Source: Mycolicibacterium neoaurum ATCC 25795
GTDB lineage: Bacteria > Actinomycetota > Actinomycetes > Mycobacteriales > Mycobacteriaceae
Assembly (NCBI RefSeq): GCF_000691525.1
Contig: NZ_JMDW01000008.1
Location: 865,028 to 929,027, forward strand
DNA: 64,000 nucleotides
Reading direction: 5' to 3'
Both the position numbers and the translations under genes were made by a program. Each line of letters begins with the position of its first letter. Positions within the stretch are counted from its first letter, which is position 1. Under the pieces are notes generated by a model. That model saw nothing but the letters and a program-made list of their open reading frames with translations, ran no database searches and was not told the origin of the DNA. Shown here piece after piece: positions 59,733 through 64,000 of this stretch.

Positions 59733-61475
59733 ATGTACCGACAGGGTGTTCTGGGCGCGACTCCCGGCATCGACAGCGCCAAGGTGTGGCAGGCCGCCAA
59801 CGGCGAGTGGCCCCCGGTGATCGACGAGCTCATCGGCGCCGCCGCCGAGGTCCCGGTGCTCAAGGCCTTGCTGCGGATAGCGGAGGCGGTGTTGCGTCCC
59901 GACTCGTTCGCGCACGTTCTCGAGGTCATCGCCGAACAGACCATCGGGGCTCTCGGCGCGGCATCGGTGTCCATCTGCCGGTGGGAACGTGAAAGCAACG
60001 CCCTGCAGACGCTGATCAACGTGGGGAACCTCGGACCACATGAGCGCCGGTGGCCCTCCGACGAATTCTATTACGTGGCGGACGAATCGGATGTTGCCGA
60101 ACTGCTACACGACGGTCGGTCCTACACGCACCACATCGACGATCCCGGCTGTCCGGCGCGGTCCAAGATGCTCCTCGAACAGCTGGGCAAAGAGTGCGAG
60201 CTCGCCGTCCCGATCATGGCCGGCGACGCAATGTGGGGTGAGGTATGGGTGAGCGGGACCGACGGCCGTCGTTTCGATCATGGCGACGCCCAACTCCTGC
60301 AGGCGGTGGCCGCCTTCGTGGCCATTGCGATCGGGCGGTCGGAGCTGATCAGCACCATCTGGGGGTACGCCTATGAAGACCCGCTGACGGGGCTGGCGAA
60401 TCGGCGGGCGCTCTCGGAGTTCTGTGATGGGATCGAATGGGGCCAGGTCGACGTGGTGGCCCTGGTCTGCGATCTGGACGGGTTCAAGCAGGTCAACGAT
60501 CAGTCGGGCCATCCCGCCGGGGACCAACTGCTTCGCGATGTCGCGGCTGTGCTGTCTCGGCTGGCGCGGATCCTTCCGGGTGCCCTGGTGGCCCGACTGG
60601 GTGGTGACGAATTCTGCATCCTGGTGCCCAACGCGACGATGGTGCACGCCCAGGAACTGGCCAAGTGCGCCACTCGCGACATCCGCGAAGCCGTCGGCGG
60701 ACTGGTCAGCGTGTCCTGGGGCGCTGCTGCCACGAGCGACCGGAGCGACTGCACCGGTGATGAGTTGCTGGCCGCCGCGGACGCGGCACTGCGTGAGGCG
60801 AAGCGCCATGGCCCGGCTCATTTCAGTTCGGTGGTGATCTCCGAACACCTTCCGGTGGGGTCGGGGGACCGCAGCGTCGATGTGCACCGCGGCACACAGT
60901 TCCTGACCGACAGCGTGGTGCGGATCCTCGGCGAGAACCCGAGACTCTCGCGTCTGGAGGCGTTGGAGGTCCTTGCCATCCAGATGCAGCGCGCGGTGAA
61001 CACGTGCGCCTACGCGTTGTCGGTGGTGTCCGCCGACGGTGCATCGGTGTCGACGGCACGCAAGATGGACATCGTGCGCGAACCCGACTCGGATCTGGCG
61101 ATCCTCACCGATCTCGGCGTCGACGGTGGTGAGCTTGCCGACTACCCGGAGACCGAGCGTGCGATCAGGGAGGCGTCGACGTTCTTCGCCTCCCGTGACG
61201 ACGAATCATCGGATCCCAGCGAGGTGGCCTTGTTGGAGGTGCTCGGGTACCGCGCGGTGCTGGGGGTAGCGGTGCACGCGACCGAGACCAGGTATCTGGT
61301 GGAGTTCTACGGCAACACCGATATCGAACAGTTGCGTGATATCGCACCGCTGGCACAGGTTCTCGCGCACTATTGCGTGTCGCGGCCGGCCGTCGACGCT
61401 ACCGGCGCCGACGGTTCACCACGACGTCGCGAACATGAATCGGTATTGCCAGACCCGTTGCCATCGCGGCGATGA
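59733..61475 (+). CDS. GAF-GGDEF-GAF protein, probable diguanylate cyclase
   Basis: A 580-residue cytosolic signalling protein. A GAF-like domain (about 45-200), a GGDEF domain (about 213-375) with intact G290-GDEF and DPLTGLANRRAL, then a second GAF-like region (405-560). No inhibitory RxxD site precedes GGDEF, so feedback by c-di-GMP is not expected. No EAL domain. AGGGGA precedes ATG 59733. The last 77 bases overlap the convergent thrE gene. Confidence 0.87.
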   Translation: MYRQGVLGATPGIDSAKVWQAANGEWPPVIDELIGAAAEVPVLKALLRIAEAVLRPDSFAHVLEVIAEQTIGALGAASVSICRWERESNALQTLINVGNLGPHERRWPSDEFYYVADESDVAELLHDGRSYTHHIDDPGCPARSKMLLEQLGKECELAVPIMAGDAMWGEVWVSGTDGRRFDHGDAQLLQAVAAFVAIAIGRSELISTIWGYAYEDPLTGLANRRALSEFCDGIEWGQVDVVALVCDLDGFKQVNDQSGHPAGDQLLRDVAAVLSRLARILPGALVARLGGDEFCILVPNATMVHAQELAKCATRDIREAVGGLVSVSWGAAATSDRSDCTGDELLAAADAALREAKRHGPAHFSSVVISEHLPVGSGDRSVDVHRGTQFLTDSVVRILGENPRLSRLEALEVLAIQMQRAVNTCAYALSVVSADGASVSTARKMDIVREPDSDLAILTDLGVDGGELADYPETERAIREASTFFASRDDESSDPSEVALLEVLGYRAVLGVAVHATETRYLVEFYGNTDIEQLRDIAPLAQVLAHYCVSRPAVDATGADGSPRRREHESVLPDPLPSRR

Positions 61476-62637
61476 CCGCGACGGCCGTCGCTGCGCTGGA
61501 GGCGGTGGTGGCCAACAGCTCCGGGGCTGGATTGCCGACGAGTCCGACCATGCCGTTGACCGTGGCCAGTACATACGAGCCGGGAACCAGCGATACCACC
61601 GACGCGAAACCGATGCCGGCAAAGGGTATTCGCAATGCATGTGAGACGGGCGCCAGCGCGGCACCGACGATCAGGCACGCGATGAGTGCGGCTGTCGCGG
61701 GCCCGCAGTGCCACAGCGAGAGCGCCGCCCAGTGCCCGGCATGTGCCAGCATGCCGGTAGCGACCGGCCACAGGATGAACCGGTAGGGCATCGAGAAGTA
61801 CACCGCGTAGCAGGCCGCCACGATGCCAGCGGCGATCACATCGCCGGGCAGCGGTGTCCTGGTCCCGGCCCCCAGTTGCGGGAACTGTGCACCGCCCAAC
61901 TGCACACCCAGCAGAAGCCCGATGCCGATCGCTGTGAGAACGATTGTTGCCCAACCGATTCGGCACATTCCGAGCCCGACACGTGCGGACAACAGGTCCA
62001 GCGCCCCGTTGAGGATGTGCGGTCCTGGAACCAGGATCAGCACGGCGCACAGCGCAACGAGGGCGGCCCCGGCCCCGAGCTGCGCGTTCATCGCATGGGC
62101 ACCGATGAAGCCCGAGATCGTGGCGGCGAGGAACGCCTGGGGGAGTGGTCCGGCACCCCAGCGGCCGGTGACGCGCCGCAAGATCCCTCCGACCGCCCCG
62201 GTCAGCGCCGCCAACAGCACCACGGCCGGGCTGTCGGCACCGAAGATCACGGCGAGCGCGCCCGCCCCGCCTGCACAGGCCAGGGTGAACAGGGCGGGGT
62301 GCGAAAGCGGTAGTGATGCCGCATCGGTGAGTGCGCCGCGCACATCAGCCAGAGCCACGGGACCGTCCTCGGCGGCGTCGACCATTCGCATGACGGCGGC
62401 CACCCGCGCGATGTTCACTCCCGTCGGTGACACCGGCACGGCGTGAGCCGCACCGGTGCCATCGCCAGAATCGGTCAGTAGCAATGACTGCCACGAGGGG
62501 ATGAGCGTCGTCGAGATGTCGAGACCGTTGTTCAGCCTGTCCACCGCGGCCAGCGTCATGCCGGTGGACTGGCCGTTGTTCTGGAGCATCGCAGCAACTT
62601 CGAGCACGGTGCTGCTCGCTGATGCCGGACTACCCAT
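61399..62637 (-). CDS. thrE: ThrE-family threonine/serine exporter
   Basis: A 412-residue membrane protein. The soluble N-terminal part (1-110) with NGQSTGMTLAAVDRLNNGLDI is the ThrE domain start; ten hydrophobic segments follow, the first five (ThrE) and the last ones (ThrE_2). It matches the single-chain Corynebacterium ThrE design. GAGGGAGCC precedes the ATG. Convergent with, and overlapping, the GGDEF gene by 77 bases. Confidence 0.85.
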   Translation of the reverse strand: MGSPASASSTVLEVAAMLQNNGQSTGMTLAAVDRLNNGLDISTTLIPSWQSLLLTDSGDGTGAAHAVPVSPTGVNIARVAAVMRMVDAAEDGPVALADVRGALTDAASLPLSHPALFTLACAGGAGALAVIFGADSPAVVLLAALTGAVGGILRRVTGRWGAGPLPQAFLAATISGFIGAHAMNAQLGAGAALVALCAVLILVPGPHILNGALDLLSARVGLGMCRIGWATIVLTAIGIGLLLGVQLGGAQFPQLGAGTRTPLPGDVIAAGIVAACYAVYFSMPYRFILWPVATGMLAHAGHWAALSLWHCGPATAALIACLIVGAALAPVSHALRIPFAGIGFASVVSLVPGSYVLATVNGMVGLVGNPAPELLATTASSAATAVAVIAAMATGLAIPIHVRDVVVNRRRR

Positions 62638-62708
62638 GGTGGCTCCCTCGTGGTCGGTCCGCCCACCCTATGCGGTAGGACCACGATGCGGCCGGGGAAC
62701 GAGGCCGC

Positions 62709-63869
62709 CTACTGGTAGATCGCCTGGTACAGCTCGATCACCTCGTCGGCGTCGGGAACCCGCGGATTGTTGCCAGGCGAGCCGGAGGCCAGCGCCTGGG
62801 CGGCCATTACTTCGAGACGGGAATCCCAGTCGGTCGAATCGATACCGTACTGAGCCGGTGACGGGACCGCGACATCGGCGCACAGTGCGTCGAGTTCGTC
62901 GACCAGCGCACCGGCCGCCACGGCGTCACTGGCCGAATCGTCGGCCACGCGCATCGCACGCGCGCATTCGGCGTAGCGAGCGGTTGCCGCCTGTGCCGAG
63001 AATCTGGTCACGGCGGGCAGCAGCATGGCATTCGACAGGCCATGTGCGACATGGAAATGCCCGCCGATCGGCCGACTCATGCCGTGCACCAGAGCCACGC
63101 TGGCATTGGAGAAAGCCATCCCGGCTTGGGTCGAGGCGAGCATCATCGCCTCTCGCGCGGCCCGATCCTCACCGTCGGCGTACGCTCGCCGCAGGTTGGC
63201 GCTGATGGTGCGCATGGCCACCAGCGCCATTCCGTCGCTGAACGGATTCGCGCGACGGCTCACGTAGGCCTCGATGGCATGGGTGAGCGCGTCGACACCG
63301 GTGTCGGCGGTCAGGCGGGCCGGCATCGACATGGTCAACTCGAAGTCGATCACGGTGGCGATCGGAAGGAACGACAACCCGGGGCACAGCATCTTCTCGT
63401 CGGTGTCGTCGTCGGTGATGACTGTGAACTGTGTTGCCTCCGAGCCACTTCCCGCAGTCGTCGGTACCGCGACGATGGGCAGCGCGGGACCGGCGTACAG
63501 GTTCGGGGCCTTGAAGGAGGTGATATCGCCCTCGGCGACCGCCAGGACAGCGAGCGCCTTCGCGGTGTCCATCGGGCTACCACCGCCGAATCCGATGACA
63601 CCGTCGGCCCGGTGCCGCCGTACCGTCTCGAGTCCGGGCAGCAGCGATGACGATGTCGGATCGGGCACGGTCTCGGCGAACAGCGCCGGCTCGCAGCCGG
63701 CCTCGCGCAGGATGCCCAGCAGCCGGTCGGCCTGACCGGTGTCGGCGAGGTAGCCGTCGGTCACCAGGACCGGACGCTTGATACCGACTTGCACGCACAG
63801 GGTCCCGAGGTCGGCCGCCGCGCCGGCGCCGATCTTGCTGTGTCGGGGAAGAGTCACGTTGTAAGACAT
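62709..63869 (-). CDS. Iron-dependent (group III) alcohol dehydrogenase
   Basis: A 386-residue Fe-ADH. GFGGGSPMDTAKA and TTAGSGSEAT bind NAD(P); iron ligands are in DTGVDALTHAIEAY and HGMSRPIGGHFHVAHG (one Asp, three His). It begins five bases after the stop of an mmsA-like gene, so they form one operon; an alcohol or semialdehyde such as methylmalonate semialdehyde or 3-hydroxypropionate/3-hydroxyisobutyrate may be the substrate. No good SD seen. Confidence 0.92.
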   Translation of the reverse strand: MSYNVTLPRHSKIGAGAAADLGTLCVQVGIKRPVLVTDGYLADTGQADRLLGILREAGCEPALFAETVPDPTSSSLLPGLETVRRHRADGVIGFGGGSPMDTAKALAVLAVAEGDITSFKAPNLYAGPALPIVAVPTTAGSGSEATQFTVITDDDTDEKMLCPGLSFLPIATVIDFELTMSMPARLTADTGVDALTHAIEAYVSRRANPFSDGMALVAMRTISANLRRAYADGEDRAAREAMMLASTQAGMAFSNASVALVHGMSRPIGGHFHVAHGLSNAMLLPAVTRFSAQAATARYAECARAMRVADDSASDAVAAGALVDELDALCADVAVPSPAQYGIDSTDWDSRLEVMAAQALASGSPGNNPRVPDADEVIELYQAIYQ

Positions 63870-63873
63870 GGTT

Positions 63874-64000
63874 TTATCCGTTCTCGGGGAAGCCGAGGTT
63901 GATGCCGCCGTGGGAGGGGTCCAGCCAGCGGGTGGTGATGGCTTTGGTGCGGGTGAAGAAGTGCACCCCTTCCATTCCGTGGGCGTGGGAGTCGCCGAAC
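63874..64000 (-). CDS. mmsA: Methylmalonate-semialdehyde dehydrogenase (CoA-acylating), C-terminus only
   Basis: The last 41 codons of a gene running off the window. The peptide includes FGDSHAHGMEGVHFFTRTK and ends GGINLGFPENG, the usual C-terminus of MmsA-type CoA-acylating aldehyde dehydrogenases. Stop TAA at 63874-63876. The alcohol dehydrogenase follows five bases later. Confidence 0.82.
   Translation of the reverse strand, partial: FGDSHAHGMEGVHFFTRTKAITTRWLDPSHGGINLGFPENG

Overview
The window is high-GC actinobacterial DNA. It is almost certainly from a mycobacterium, most likely a fast-growing Mycolicibacterium-type species. The evidence is WhiB1, WhiB7 with its attenuated leader, mycoredoxin, an MmpS-type protein, UvrD2 with an HRDC domain, AdnAB, MoeZ, a cutinase, a PE-PPE-domain esterase, an LCP protein, frequent GTG starts, and a gene order that, from memory, follows Mycobacterium tuberculosis Rv3220c down to Rv3193c. 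No tool or database was used: names rest on motifs and remembered families.

Region 1 to about 47 kb is a conserved core block with short insertions. It runs pdtaS (partial), whiB1, a lipid kinase, [insertion: M15 peptidase, YchJ-like, LysR, a double CoA-transferase, two acyl-CoA dehydrogenases, aroQ], a membrane protein, GNAT, entC, a histidine phosphatase, an orphan ParA, a beta-propeller protein, rhlE, [insertion: FAD monooxygenase], a ferritin-like protein, an MmpS-like protein, TB9.4-like, TetR, a DUF3152 metalloprotease, moeZ, a TIGR02569-like protein, an alkyltransferase-like protein, lipV, adnA, adnB, [insertion: DoxX-like], a K+ channel, nudC, a short DUF222-like gene under a perfect SOS box, mrx1, uvrD2, the whiB7 leader with uORF and attenuator, whiB7, an ABC1/UbiB kinase, a TOMM cyclodehydratase-like protein, a DUF2342 protein, a PDZ-Lon protease and a UPF0182 protein.

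Region 45.6 to 64 kb is accessory. It holds a covalent-flavin oxidoreductase, an initiator tRNA with promoter and terminator, an LCP protein, a 59-residue ORF, a VOC protein, a TetR/MDR-reductase divergent pair with palindromic operators, a PE-PPE esterase and a cutinase, then five co-directional genes (2OG-Fe(II) oxygenase, LysR, SfnB-type flavin monooxygenase, MetE-like protein, AceTr/YaaH-type transporter). These five look like an uncharacterised sulfur- or methyl-compound utilisation cluster. A GAF-GGDEF-GAF protein, a ThrE exporter, an iron alcohol dehydrogenase and the end of an mmsA-like gene follow.

Functional themes: DNA break repair (adnAB, uvrD2, an SOS box, an alkyltransferase-like protein), redox and antibiotic stress control (whiB1, mrx1, whiB7 and its neighbour kinase), sulfur transfer (moeZ), and acyl-CoA catabolism. 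The most interesting signals are the five-gene sulfur-like cluster, the SOS-controlled DUF222 remnant between mrx1 and nudC, the whiB7 attenuator leader, a TOMM-type cyclodehydratase with no visible YcaO partner, a double CoA-transferase with one half apparently dead, and a set of long intergenic stem-loops.
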